Shown: one piece after another, positions 1 to 10,739 of the stretch
How positions within the stretch are numbered: the first letter of the stretch is position 1
Layout: every line of letters starts with the position of its first letter
Assembly: GCF_000276665.1 (NCBI RefSeq)
Contig: NW_004955436.1
Coordinates: 20,289,268-20,353,267 of the forward strand
DNA length: 64,000 bases
Direction of reading: 5' to 3'
Source of the DNA: Chinchilla lanigera
Taxonomy: Eukaryota > Chordata > Mammalia > Rodentia > Chinchillidae
Notes under the pieces: generated by a model
Databases searched by the model: none
What the model was told of the DNA's origin: nothing
The model's input: the letters and a program-made list of their open reading frames with translations, nothing else
Position numbers and translations under genes: made by a program

Positions 1-583
1 CAGGGTTTTTATCATGAATGAATGTTGGATTTTGTCAAAGGCTTTGTCTTCATTTATTGAGATGATAATGTGACTTTTGTCCTGTTCTTGTTTATGTGAT
101 ATATTACACTTACTGATTTGTGCATGTTGAATCACCCTTGTATACCTGGATGAAGCCTACTTGCTCACAATGTATGATCTTTATGATGATTATTTTTGTC
201 AGAATATTGTTGAAAATTTTCCACCTATAATTACTAAAGAGATTGGCCTACACATCTCTTTTCTTGGTATGCTTGTGTGGATTTAGTTTCAGAGTAATGC
301 TAGCTTCCAGGAATGACTTTGCAAGTACTTTGTCCTTTTCAATTTAATAAAAAGTTTGAGGAGTATTGCCATTATTTGCTCTTCTTGAATTTCTGGTAAA
401 AGTCAGGAGTAAATCCATTGGAACCTAGGCTTTTCTTGGTTGGTAGATTTTTTTATTACTGCTTCAATTTCATTGCCTGTTATTAGATTATTCAGATTTT
501 AAAATCTTGGTTCAGTTTTGGTAATTCATATGTATCTAGGAATCTGTCAATTTCTTCTGAATTCTTCAATTTATTGGAGCATA

Positions 584-736
584 GGGTTTTTTGTTTTTTG
601 AGACAGGGGTGTCTCTGTGTAGTTTGGGCTGCCTCTGAACTCACTATGGAGCCCAGACTGGCCTCAAACTCAGAGCAATCCTCCTGTCTCAGCCTGCCAA
701 GTGCTGGAATTACTGCTGTGTGCCACTACGCCCAAC
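584..736 (-). mobile_element. B1 SINE (antisense) inside L1 ORF2
   Basis: This is a 7SL-derived B1 SINE on the minus strand: poly-T at 584-599 (its A tail), then the antisense B1 body ending at the ACGCCCAAC-type 5' end near 736. It carries the internal duplication seen in rodent B1, with two copies of the block around the AGTCTGGGCT-type motif. Short similar flanks (TTGGAG at 574-579 and 737-742) fit a target-site duplication. It splits the RT domain of L1 copy A and is therefore younger than that L1. Confidence 0.85.
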
Positions 737-1449
737 TTGGAGTACAAATTTTCAAAGTACTTGTTAATCATCTTCTGTTTTTGGTAGTGTCCATTATGAT
801 TTCATCTTTTAATTTCTAACTGTCCTTTATTTCTTCTGTAAAATTGGCTAAGGGTTTTTCAATTTTGATTATTCTTTCAAAGAACCAGCTGTTCAGTTCA
901 TTGTCTTTGAATTTTCTTTTAATCTCAATTTCATTAATGTCTGCTCTGATCCTTATAATTTCCTTTCTTCGACTACCTTTGGATTTGGATTTTTCTAGTC
1001 TTTGTAGGGCTCCTGGATGCATCATTAGATTATTTCTTTGGGTCCACTCAGCTTTTCTGATGTGAATATTCACTGCCATAAATTTCCCTCTTAGGGATCT
1101 TTTCATTGTGTCCAGTAGGTATATTGTACTGGCATTATCATTTGATTCCAAGCACTATACAATATCATCTTTGATTTCTTCTGTGATTCATTGATTATCC
1201 AATAGCATATTGTTGAATCTCCATATGTTTGCATAATTTCTGTGGACTTTTGGCCACTGATTGATAGTTTCATTGGTCTATTATCTGAAGATATACGTGG
1301 GATAATATCAATTCTTTTGCATTTGCTTAAGCATACTTTATGAACTAGTAGGTGGTCTGTTTCGGAGAAAGGTCCACATTCTGCTGGCACAAATGTATAT
1401 TCTGTTGTTGGGTGGAACAATCCCTAGATATCTATTAATGCATTCCTGT

Positions 1450-1620
1450 TGGCTTGGTTTCTGCTGGCATGGTTCATGTTTGACAGTCCCATTGCGTGGG
1501 TTGAACCACTGGTGGTTGGCTATTTAACATCAGATGATAGAATTCAGATCAGAGCTGCCGCACAATGAGACATAGAAATTACAGCCCTATTATGAATATG
1601 TTATGTGCATTTGTTTGAAG
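1450..1620. other. Unrecognised ~170-bp insertion in L1 endonuclease region
   Basis: L1 similarity stops near 1450 (just before the segment encoding the LIDI-type motif) and resumes near 1625 (the INTSVVEYL-type segment on the minus strand). The sequence between does not read as L1 in any frame I tried. It is not a B1, ID or MIR that I recognise. It may be a small unknown SINE or filler. Confidence 0.4.
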
Positions 1621-2229
1621 GTTTAGTTAAACTCTGATATATCTTTGTTGATTTTTAGTCCAGTTCTATTTGTGATAGTAGAGTATTGAGGTACTCCACT
1701 ACAGATGTGTTAATGTCTGCCTGATCATTTATGTCCAGTATACTACTTTATTTTATAAGGTTGAATATGCTGGTGTTTGGTACACATGTATTTACAATTG
1801 TTATTCCTTTTGTTCAATTGTTCCCTTAACTAATGTGTAGTGACTTTCTTTGTTTCTTCTGAGTAGTTTGGGCTTAAAGTCTACCTTCCCTGAAAATAAA
1901 ATAGCTATTCCTGCTTGTTTTCAGGCTCTTTTCCATGGAATATTATTTTCCATCCTTTGGGTTTTAGTCTGTTAATCTCTTTTTGTATAACATGTGTTTC
2001 TTGTCTATAATATACTGTTGGATTTTGTTTTATGATCCATTCTGCCAATTTGTATCTTTTGATTGGGTAACTGAGGCCATTCACACTGAGTTATTACTGA
2101 ATGGTAATGACTATCATTCGATTATTTTCTTTTTGTCTGATTTCCTTTTTTTTGCCTTCCATGTAACTGCTCATCCTGACCACTGTATTTGTTCTAGTAG
2201 ACATTTAGGCTTTGTTAGATTCATTGTCT

Positions 2230-3215
2230 CTTTTTAGGGTATCCTTGAAAATTTTTTGGAGGACTGCTTTCGTGGCCATAAATTTCTTAAAGTGCTCTTG
2301 TCCTGGAAAGACCTTATTTCTCCATCAATTTTGAAAGATACTTTTGTATGGCAGTCAGGGCTAGAAGTTATTTTTCTTTTAGGGGCTGCAATATTCACTC
2401 CAAGCTCTTCTGCCCTAAATGTTTGTCTTGAGAAGTTTGCTGTAATTCTAATGGGTTTACCTTTATAAGTGATTCATCACTTTTCTCTAACAGTTTTTAA
2501 GATCTTGTTATTGTACTGCAATTCTGTGATTTTGCTTATATGTTGAGAAGTTTTTCTGACTGTGGCAATTTGAGAGTCTATATTCTTCACTTGTCTGTAT
2601 GTTAAATTCTCTGCCCATGTTTAAAAGTTTACAGTTCTTCTTTCTGTATACTGTTATTTGTGTCATTTATGCTATCATCTGATTCTTCATTAGTTAAAAT
2701 TAATCTTAGGTTAGTCTTCTTTGCATCATCTAACACCTGTTGAATATATTTCTCATCTTCTCTTGCTATTTTTAGGGTATCTCTGAATAATTGGTCCCCA
2801 GAAGCCTCTTCTATTTCTTTTTTTTTCCTCTTTCTGTTTCTTTTCTGGCACCAGGAATCAAACTTAGGACCTTGCAATTGCCTGGAAGGCACTTGTACCA
2901 CCGAGTTATATCCCTGGCCCTTATCTTCTCTTTCTTATACCCTGTCTTCCCAAAGGTGGTGTCTGATGCCCATATTCAGTAGAATTTTTAATCTCTTCAA
3001 TTTTGGATTGGTACCTTTTCATGAACTCTAAAACTTTGTTAAACTGGTCATTCTTGTTCTGTATCTTTTTGTTTAACTCAGCTACTTTTTTATTATTGTC
3101 TTCTGTAAGCTTGCTGAATATTTTATTATGTCCATTATCTATTTCATTATATCTTCTTTGAGCTTTGTGAGCACCTTATTGATCTGTTTTCATATCTCCT
3201 TTTTTATCCTTTGGT
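2230..3215 (-). pseudogene. L1 ORF1 remains (coiled coil and RNA-binding C-terminal domain)
   Basis: ORF1p is the L1 nucleic-acid chaperone. On the minus strand, 3210-3003 reads as a charged heptad-rich coiled-coil segment (for example EDNNKKVAELNKKIQ). The C-terminal domain appears at 2458-2369, including PIRITANFS. It continues at 2356-2279 with VSFKIDGEIRSF, which matches the conserved AKLSF..EGEIK.F motif of L1 ORF1p. Frameshifts break the reading frame. An ID SINE (2812-2920) is inserted in the middle, and part of an open frame at 2629-2901 is made of that SINE. Confidence 0.85.
2812..2920 (-). mobile_element. ID SINE (antisense) inside L1 ORF1
   Basis: On the minus strand this reads as an ID element derived from a tRNA-like gene. 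It starts GGGCCAGGGATATAACTC at 2920, has a diverged B box near TTTGATTCC, and ends in a purine-rich tail whose complement is the pyrimidine run at 2812-2845. Flanking copies of TCTTCTATTTCTT (2807-2819) and TCTTCTCTTTCTT (2924-2936) form a 13-bp target-site duplication with one mismatch. That gives clear edges and shows L1-mediated insertion. Confidence 0.9.
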
Positions 3216-3227
3216 TGTTTTTATTTT

Positions 3228-3545
3228 AAAAATTTAAAAAATCTAACAAAACAACAATGAAGACAAAATCAAAACAACACAAAAATGATACATGACCTCA
3301 AATCAAAATGATAGGAATTAACAATGGTTGCTAGTATAGTTGTACGACTAATATCTGTTGGTTTATTAAAGGGAATTGTTAATGTGTAATTGTTTGATCA
3401 ATCTTGCATGCCTATATCCGGTTATATGTGTAACCATTTTGAAGATGACATTATGTAATATAATGACCATTGTTAATATCCTATCACCATGTTTTGAAAT
3501 TCTGTATCTTTTTTTTTGTTGTTCTCTATGCTGTTTTGTTTATCC
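3228..3545. repeat. Z repeat copy A (inverted dimer)
   Basis: The left part (from 3246, ACAAAACAACAATGAAGAC) is about 90% alike by eye to the start of copy C at 56640. The right part (about 3392-3545), read in reverse complement, aligns with the left part over roughly 85-100 bp. Shared blocks include GATAGG followed by ATTAACAATGG. The copy is therefore an imperfect palindrome with a central spacer near 3345-3440. Copy D (58633-58899) shares this whole arrangement, including the spacer. The element lies between the ORF1 remains and the 5' region of L1 copy A. I do not recognise the family. Confidence 0.7.
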
Positions 3546-5640
3546 TTTTGAATAATTCCACTGTGTAGCTTCTGACTTCCTCTCACTCAGTGCCCCATGT
3601 ATCAGATTTTGGGGAGTTAGAAATTTCTGAGGCATTTTGTTGCCTTGCCTTTTCATGTTTCTATTGGGTTTTGTTTGTTTGTTTGTCCAGGCTGTGGTTT
3701 GCTAGTTGACCATAATAGAAGAATTTGTTGCTGTTATATTGACCTCTTTATCAACTTTTCAGGGATATACACTTAGTGTGGCTAATTATAGATCTTTCCT
3801 TCTGTCCTAAGATCCAACCACCCCTGTTGGTTTCAGAAGGGAGGCTGCAGTGTATTTGGCCCAGCACCCAGCTTGTAGAGAATGGACTTCAGTATTGTTA
3901 ATGACACAAAGACAATCCAGATATTGGCAGAAAGAGGAAATCAATTAATACCAACAGCTATGCCACTTTGGTAATATAATAAAATCAGTAACAGTAACAA
4001 AGGTGAAGAAAAACTGGATATTGACAAACCCTAAATACAAGTATTATACTGCTCCTTAACCATAGAAAAGATATCTATAATTATAATCTAAACACTAAGA
4101 CAAACCAAATACTGGCATAGAGCAAATACCTACTAAATGCAACAACTATCCCCCCACTGACAATAGAACAGTACAGAACAATAATAGCATAAGCTATCTG
4201 AATATTCATAAAGCTGGGGGCTGGGGATTTAGTTCAGCAGCACAGCACCTGCCTGGCAAGTGCAAGGTCATGAGTTCGATTCCCGATACCAGCAGGGAGG
4301 AAAAAAAAAAAAATATTCATAAAGCTTAAAGAAGATACTAGTGAAGGTAAAGGAGGTGGGGAACTGGAGAACAAAAATAGTAGAATTTGAAAAATTAATC
4401 AATAGAAGGAGAGAAAAGTGAGATAAAGGATCCTACTGAGGTGTAAAAGGGAAGTAATAGTATTAGATAAAAGTAATAAAAAAAGAACAAATGAGAAAAA
4501 GAAGAACAGAGCAAACACAGAGAGCAAAATAAAGGATAAAAACAAGCATAAAAAAAATTAAAAGAAGAAAAGAAAAATCCCAACCCCCCTCCGAAAAAAA
4601 ACCAATGATAGAAAAAGAAAAACTTTAGTTAAAAAATTCCTCTCTCAAAAAGACTAGAGTATACCCACAGTATCTGGATCCAGCTAGTCAGAACTTTTCC
4701 CACCTAGCTTTATGGCCTGTGGGTTTAGGAGATGTTTTCCCTGCTCCAGAGGCTCCTCTGTGCATACACCTCAGTTAGTGGCTGCTGTTCAAGCCAAGGT
4801 GTGTCCTTGTTCACTTGGTAGGTGCGGAAAGCAATCTAACCTTTGATTTCTGCTGGATGTAGGCAGCGGGCCACCAGTCCAAGCAGATTGTTGGACTAAT
4901 GACAGCAAATACAGATCCAGCTGCCTCTGAAAACCACACTCACCAGGCCTGGTTTCTCACCACAGAGGTTGGGGCCTGTGTCCTTCCTGGCCTGAGCTTA
5001 AACTTCTCAGGAGTTCTACATCTAGCCCACATCCTCTCTGCAGGTGTCTCCTGTGGCTGTTGCTCACCCAGTCACTTTGGGAGGGTAACACTGGAAACCC
5101 TGAAGTGGAATTGCTCTCTAGTTTTTCTGTGGTTCAGTCTTAAATAACCCCTTTCCAAAATGGAACCTGATTAAACTCTCTGGCAGTATGACAGGTGCTG
5201 ACTGGGTTGTTTCTCCAACTCTAGTCTGCCATGAAGGTCACGCTTTCAGAGTAAAACTTCACACTGTTTTTGTAGTTTATAATAGCCATAGGTTTTCTGG
5301 CGGGTGGCTATAATGCCTGCCAGGTCTATTATTTCTCTCTGGAGCTGCCACCTCTCAGCAACTCTACAGGATTTACCTTCTCTCCCAGGGCACTGACCTC
5401 CTCCATGATCAAGTTGATCAGTTGGTCAGTCCCTCTGTTTCCCAGTGCCAAATGGAAACAAAACACAGAGCGGGCTTGAAGTTCATGGGTGGTTGCAGCC
5501 AGGGTATGGAATCCATGGGTACGAAATTGGCCGTGACAAATGCCATGAAGGGGCAGGGTGCTGAAGCAGGTTCCTCCCAATAGTATGTTCATACCGGAAA
5601 TGGTATGCAAATAAAAGTTTCACTACACCCTTCCTAGATG
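3546..5640 (-). mobile_element. 5' region of L1 copy A
   Basis: This segment aligns in reverse complement with 11120-13360 of L1 copy B. Matching blocks include TTTATGGCCTGTGGGTTT near 4710 and the segment around 4990-5040. A purine-rich block at 4380-4640 pairs with the pyrimidine-rich block at 12410-12720 of copy B. A plus-strand frame at 4899-5147 and a minus-strand frame at 11424-11612 share LSLNFSG only because the DNA is repeated. No tandem monomers like those of mouse L1 are seen. An ID SINE sits at 4216-4311. Confidence 0.75.
4216..4311 (+). mobile_element. ID SINE with 15-bp target-site duplication
   Basis: tRNA-derived ID element beginning GGGGGCTGGGGATTTAG, with an A-box-like block, a B box at GAGTTCGATTCCC, and a poly-A tail ending near 4311. 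The flanks carry a perfect 15-bp duplication, AATATTCATAAAGCT at 4201-4215 and 4312-4326. The intact duplication indicates a fairly recent insertion. It lies in the 5' region of L1 copy A. Confidence 0.95.
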
Positions 5641-6889
5641 TTCAGAGTACCTGACACATCCATTTTCCTGAAGAAGGGTCCAGACACATCCCAATTGGGC
5701 CACAAATTAGTAGACAGGGTCAATTCCTGAGTTAAGGACAACTGGCTCCAGACTGACCATCAGCTCATTTAAACACCAGCACCAAATATGTGCCCTAAGC
5801 CAGCTACCTTAAACCAGGCCCCATAAGATACTATCTGACAAGTAATGTAAATATGGGGCTTGAAACTATGTCAGCAATCACAGAGCAATTATATAAATAA
5901 TTATGCAGTTGCTGTCATGAAGCAATAGAAGTAGAGTGCAAGAAGAAGGCATGCGCTATGTAAAAGAAAAGTGGAGAGAAAATTGCACCATGGGGAATAA
6001 AAGCAAAAAACCCCTCCTCTGAAAGATTTGGTTACAGTGCCCTGCCAGTCTCCTGGAAGGGTCACTATGTCTTCAAGGAGAGAAGTTTCCTGGTCTGTAT
6101 GTAAGCTGAGACAGTCTTGAGTCCTCCTTATTGCCCCAGGGATTAGCCTTACTCAGAAGTCTATTAACTAGGGTCACCTGACAGTTGTAAAGAAGAATTA
6201 AAATTGCATCTTAAAAAATTTGTCAATATCACACATGTAACAAGTTAACCCTCTTTGCCTGTCTGGTGAGCCCAGCTACCAATAATATATCCTAAAAGCT
6301 TACTATATATAGAACACTCCAAAAATATAAATGACATTGAGACATTATGTCTCAATGAAAGGAAAACTAATGAATACTAATTCTCAGGATGAAGTTTTAC
6401 AGTAGGTCTGCCACAAAGAATTCTACCATTGCACTAGTCGTGAGTAAGAGAACACATCCTAGACCTACATGACCAGGATTTCACCCTCATCCCTTCAGTT
6501 CAGAAGCTGTTTAATCATGGGTAAATTACTTCTCTCTTTGACGTGTGATGATTAAATGACTTCTTATATGTAAGAGGTTATTGTTATGCTAGCATTTATA
6601 GCTTATGATAGTGAGAAGTACAATCACAAATGTTGAAAATGATAAAAAGAAAAAATGGTTTTAATCATATATTTATCTTTTGCACTTGTACTAGTTTCAT
6701 TGTACATGAACCCTATCCAACAAAACTAAGTTCTGGAAAGCTTAGGGCTATGCTTAATTAGCATTCATTGCCTCTTGGCAATGTTTCTATTAGATCCTCA
6801 ATGTTTCTATTAGATCCTCAGTGTTTCTATTAGATCCTCAATAATGTTTGTTAGATTAATAAATGAATAATTTAATCTCATGTTATGCC
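5641..6889. other. No gene seen; unique DNA with one small tandem repeat
   Basis: No coding, RNA or repeat signal was recognised apart from three tandem 20-bp units at 6781-6840. The first few hundred bases could still belong to the far 5' end of L1 copy A. Confidence 0.5.
6781..6840. repeat. Three tandem 20-bp units
   Basis: Three head-to-tail copies of ATGTTTCTATTAGATCCTCA, at 6781-6800, 6801-6820 and 6821-6840. The third differs only in its first base. A partial fourth copy (ATGTTTGTTAGAT) follows at 6844. Confidence 0.95.
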
Positions 6890-7288
6890 CTTTCTTGCTG
6901 TTAGGACAAAATATCCAACATACACGCAGTTTAAAGGAGGAGAGCTTTATTTTGGCTTACAGTTTTGGTAGTTCGGTCGATGGATATCCCACTTCACAGC
7001 AGAAATGGTGTGGTGAAAGGTGATGGTGGAAGAAAGCTGTTTAGGTTGTGGCTGCCAGGAAATAGAAGAAAGGAGGAGCAGGGGAAGACTTCAACCTTCC
7101 AGGTTTTATTATGCCACTGGTGACCTGCCTCTAAGCAGGCCCTATTTCCTAACACTTTCAGTTACTGAACTTATCAATGGATTATTCCACAATGAGTGTA
7201 GCACTTCCAGAACCAATCACCTTCCAGAAAAACCATACCTGTGAACACAAGACACTTGGGGGACTTTTTTGATTTAATCCACGACAAC
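6890..7288 (-). mobile_element. ERVL/MaLR-type LTR (antisense)
   Basis: The sequence follows the antisense plan of MaLR-type solitary LTRs. It starts with the TTAGGACAAAATATCC block, has the GAGCTTTATTTTGGCTTACAG segment, a middle with GGTGAAAGGTGATGGTGGAA, and ends near the ACACTTGGGGGACTT block. It is diverged and no internal viral sequence adjoins it. Subfamily is not assigned. Confidence 0.6.
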
Positions 7289-7989
7289 ATACCTATCTCT
7301 TATTGTTAAGATTTGCAGTTAATATCACAATTATGGCCCACATTTTTTTTTGCTTTTCATGATTTCCATTGCATCGTATATTGTATTTGCCTTGCTGCTT
7401 CATCCAACTCTTCACAGCTAAAGTTCTTCAGAAACAGTGCAAAAGGATGCAAATTTGCTGTGATCATATTCCTAGTTTATAAGTATATTTCTCCCTTAGA
7501 AGTCTTTCTATCTATTCTTTTAAGTGTACACAATTTGTCATGCCTATTCTTCATTCAAGATTCTGCCAAGAAGAGTAGAAAACTCTGTATCACACAGTAC
7601 CCAGCCTATCCTTTGGTCCCTCCATCCATGGATTCTGAATATGTCACAGTCAACTTACTGTGACCTGTGTACACATGTGGAATTCCTCACTATATCCTTA
7701 GATCTTTTTGCATATCCTTTGCCCTAATTCTAAAGGAAACTAACTATCACTCCTCTGGCCTGTGTTGCAGATGTGTTCCACACCAAACCATCTGTGATCC
7801 CAATGGAAATGAGAGCTGAAATTTGTTGCATCTGTGACTGGGCCTACCTTTGTAATAAAAGTAATGAAATTTTTTTTCCAAACTAAGCCATCTTTATGCA
7901 GACAGCCCAAACTAACCTGCAATTAAAACACTAAAGGTAGACACAATGGGAGACACAAATGAATGTGGGAAAAAGCTCTTTTTAGTAAC
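7289..7989. other. No gene seen
   Basis: AT-rich unique DNA. The open frame at 7313-7663 has no recognisable domain and no supporting start context, so I treat it as chance. Confidence 0.5.
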
Positions 7990-8560
7990 AAGCACATGAT
8001 CTTTTTTAAAAAAAAATTATTAGTGCTTGTTTGCAGTACATAACACATTCCTTGTGAGAAGTTGGTTCATGAACATAATACATCTTAATTCCCTTTTCAT
8101 TCCCTTCCCTGTCCCTCTCCCCCTTTTCTCAGCCCCTTGATCCTTTATCCATTTGAGAAAGACTTATCTGCCCACTTCCTAGTAGCTAACTTTTGTTTGC
8201 TCTTTTTCATAATTGGGTTTCTCATATAAGAGAAACCATGAGATATTTAAGTTTGGTTCTGATTTATTTCACTTAACATTAAGGTCATAAGGCTCGTCCA
8301 TTTTCCTACGAATGACTCAAGCTTATCTTCCTTTATGGTAGAACAATACTCTGTTGTGAGGAATTTAAACTAGTATATTCACTGTGGAAATCAGAAAAAG
8401 ATTCCTCAAAAAGCTAAAAATAAAAATTCCACTTGACCCAGCTATTCCCCTTCGAAGTATCATCCCTGAAAAGTTAAACACATCATATTGCAGGGGTAAT
8501 GCTGAAAAACATCAACTCCAAGAAGCATCTACAATCCAAATGGGTAACAAATAAATTTAT
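7990..8560 (-). mobile_element. Short L1 insertion with inverted 5' part
   Basis: 7990-8358 is the L1 3' UTR on the minus strand, beginning with poly-T at 7996-8006. It matches 14090-14430 of copy B in reverse complement; both read GTTAAGTGAAATAAATCAGA. From about 8362 the orientation flips: 8370-8480 is plus-strand ORF2 3' sequence like 13860-13980 of copy B, with the CCCAGCTATTCC block. A flip of the upstream part inside a truncated L1 is the known signature of twin priming. Edges are approximate. Confidence 0.8.
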
Positions 8561-9068
8561 GTGAAAATTGCATTTTGTTAGTTCACTTAAAACTGTGGAA
8601 ATGAGTATTTGATAACCTGAAATATATTCTTTCCAAGGCAGTAATTTTATACTGAATCTTGGAGGCAGCTATTATTTTGTTATTATTTTGTTTTTGGACA
8701 TATGAGTTAGAGAGAAGGAACATAACTGTGATTGCAGTTAAAGTGTATTTAGAAGAGGCAATTAAACTTATTTTCAAAAAGAACATTAGAATGATAATTC
8801 TATCATTCAAAATTGAAGCTGTTTAATGTAGATAGTAAATTGGCAATTTTCAAGATTTCTAAATGGTGGAGTTTTATATTGATTACACAGGCATTAAGAG
8901 ATTTCAAATGTCAAAAGGTTTAATAATCTTCATGTATACCTAAAAATATTTTGAAATTTCTGAAGTATGTTAATATCTTAATCATGTAGATAATAAATTT
9001 CTAGCCTCAGGAGAAAATTTACTCCTATTTTATTCCATTTAACATACCCCTTCCATGTATGAGATCAT
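8561..9068. other. No gene seen
   Basis: AT-rich unique DNA up to the target site of the following B1. Confidence 0.5.
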
Positions 9069-9168
9069 TGCCAGGTGTGGTGGCACATGCCTGTAATCCC
9101 GCCACTAGGGAAGGAATTTAAGGTCAGCCTTAACTGCATAGCAAGACCCTGTCTCAAAATAAAAAGCA
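9069..9168 (+). mobile_element. B1 SINE (short form)
   Basis: Begins GCCAGGTGTGGTGGCACATG and ends with CCCTGTCTCAAAATAAAAAG. It lacks one of the two internal B1 blocks. The flanks TATGAGATCATT (9057-9068) and the same sequence near 9171-9182 form a 12-bp target-site duplication. Confidence 0.9.
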
Positions 9169-9182
9169 TATATGAGATCATT

Positions 9183-9734
9183 TCTCTCACTTTCCAGTGG
9201 CCACACGCGTGACTGAGGAGAAGCTGGACCAACGCCCCATCTCTGCCCTTTCCATCCAATTCCAGTGAGTCTACAGCCCTACACTCCACAGAGTTCAGAC
9301 AATTTAACTGGTTAACAAGAAAAAGCCAGGAAAACTACCTGCGCATTGGCTAGTTAAGTTCTTGTGACCCGTCGCAACGTCACTAAAGGTGAATATTTAT
9401 TCTGCCATAAGAAATATTTTGGTTTCAATAAAAATAAAGAATTTTGCAAAACAAAGATTTGAGATATAATCAAAGTTGCTGGTTAAGACAATAACATTTT
9501 TAATAAAACCATTATAGGGCCATTTTGCATGGAAGAATCAAAAATTCAATATTAAAAAGTACAAACACGAATAAAAATGGTATGCTCTGCAGAGATATAT
9601 GCTGCAAATCTTACCAACATTATTGGTTGCACCACATTACGCAGCCATAAAACTGAGTTAAAATTCCATTTCAAGGAATTTGATTTATAAAATAACATGA
9701 CTTATACAATAACATGGCTGTCTTTGGAAAGAAA
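9183..9734. other. No gene seen
   Basis: Unique DNA with no recognisable gene or repeat signal. Confidence 0.5.
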
Positions 9735-9935
9735 CAGCTCCGGCATTAGGCTAACTGGATTCCAATCCAACTTTTATCATTTCCTAGGTGGCACCCCAGG
9801 CAACCTGCTTAACCACTCTCTCGGTCACAGTTTTTCCATAGGAAACAAAAAGTATATACTAATGTCTAACTCAAAGGACTATTTAGTACATGGTGAGTTC
9901 CAAGCAAATATTAGATCACTATTGTTGTTGTTTAT
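9735..9935 (+). mobile_element. MIR SINE fossil
   Basis: Shows the MIR order: a gapped match to the tRNA-derived part (CTGGATTCCAATCC), then the core with GGCAACCTGCTTAACCACTC and CACAGTTTTTCCATAGG. It ends toward the ATTAGATCACTATTG tail. Strongly diverged, as expected of an ancient mammalian SINE. Confidence 0.65.
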
Positions 9936-10339
9936 ATTATCAGTGCTAGGTTGCCAAGTTATCAATACTACATACCCATGGGTTGTGAATCCTTTAGAAG
10001 ACACTGTGAGGGGATGTGAAGGAAAAATGTGATTCTTTAACATTATGATGCAGTGAAAGAGAAGTACAAATACATGATACGAATATGTAAGTGGCATGAT
10101 AAAGCTAATGAGATTAAGTGGAATCCTGTAAACTAATACCACACACATTAATGATAACATTATTACTACTCTCCATTGATGATCAAGAAATAAGTAAATT
10201 ATGCCTGTGGTGACACCTTTACTCACAACACAGTTTTCTTCAGAACAGGTGGCAAGAGCTAGCTCACAATAGAAAGGACATTGTTTAAAATTAACTACTG
10301 ATTCCTTGACCTGGAAAAAAAATTATCCATAGCTAATAT
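9936..10339. other. No gene seen
   Basis: AT-rich unique DNA; frames on both strands here overlap each other and have no recognisable domain. Confidence 0.5.
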
Positions 10340-10525
10340 TATTTCTTACAACATGGATGCCTGTATTCCCAGCACTGAGGCATGAGGATCCTAAGCTCAA
10401 GTACTACCTGGGAAGTTTAGTGACTGAGCAAGACCCTGCCTCAAAATAAATAAAAAATGGGCTTGGGGATGACTACAAAGCCATTAGGTTTAATTTCCAC
10501 TACTGCAAAACAAAACAAAAATTGT
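10340..10525 (+). mobile_element. B1/ID-type composite SINE, diverged
   Basis: A worn B1 part contains TGCCTGTATTCCCAGCACTG and CAAGACCCTGCCTCAAAATA. It is followed at 10457 by an ID-like block (GGGCTTGGGGATGACTAC) and an A-rich tail. Such B1-plus-ID fusions are known in non-muroid rodents (B1-dID), but this could equally be two independent insertions. Confidence 0.55.
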
Positions 10526-10549
10526 GGGACAGTTCATTTTAAAATAGAG

Positions 10550-10690
10550 ATGTTCATGCAGGGTATGCTCACACGTGACTTGTACGTGTCTATAGTCCCA
10601 GATATTCAGCTGAGACAGGAAGAGCATTTCCATCCTAGGATTTGAGGCCAGCCTGCACAATAGAGAGAGACCACATTTAAAGAAAAGGTG
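10550..10690 (+). mobile_element. B1-like SINE, diverged
   Basis: Contains TGTCTATAGTCCCAGATATT, GAGACAGGAAGAGCATT and GAGGCCAGCCTGCACAATAG in the right order and spacing for a B1 left body, ending in an A-rich tail near 10690. Confidence 0.65.
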
Positions 10691-10739
10691 TGTTAGCTTT
10701 GTCAATCTTGTTGTACGGGATGTGAAATGAAATTGAAAG

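Larger units (their letters stand above)
1..2110 (-). pseudogene. L1 ORF2 remains (endonuclease and reverse transcriptase)
   Basis: In an active L1, ORF2 encodes the endonuclease and reverse transcriptase for target-primed integration. On the minus strand, the APE-type endonuclease N-terminus lies near 2090-1900 and still shows the VNGL start and the QETH motif holding the catalytic glutamate. The endonuclease C-terminal part is at 1420-1103, with a TDHLL segment; an expected SDH motif reads SDN, so a catalytic histidine is lost. The linker at 1151-816 reads ADINEIEIKRKF, a typical L1 stretch. The RT part runs from about 815 to 1 and ends in the palm region. A B1 at 584-736 and roughly 170 bp near 1450-1620 interrupt it. 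Several frames are needed to read it, so it makes no protein. Confidence 0.85.
1..5640 (-). mobile_element. L1 LINE, copy A (minus strand, 3' end outside window)
   Basis: Read on the minus strand this is a nearly collinear L1: 5' region (about 5640-3546), ORF1 remains (about 3215-2230), then ORF2 endonuclease and reverse transcriptase (about 2110-1). It runs off the left edge inside the RT domain, so the ORF2 C-terminus and 3' UTR are not visible. The 5' region matches copy B (11120-13360) in the opposite orientation, which fixes both as one family. Stops and frameshifts are common, so the element is dead. Later insertions are a B1 (584-736), two ID elements (2812-2920 and 4216-4311), a Z repeat (3228-3545) and about 170 bp of unrecognised DNA near 1450-1620. 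The 5' limit at about 5640 is a guess; clear similarity to copy B ends near 5400. Confidence 0.85.

Noticed and set aside
2629..2901. 90-codon minus-strand frame as a small gene
   Set aside because: It is L1 ORF1 remains fused in frame with an inserted ID SINE.
4899..5147. Frame sharing LSLNFSG with a minus-strand frame at 11424-11612, resembling a gene family
   Set aside because: Both lie in the duplicated L1 5' region, so the similarity is repeat DNA and not a conserved protein.
6781..6840. CRISPR-like array
   Set aside because: Units are contiguous without spacers, and the context is a mammalian genome.
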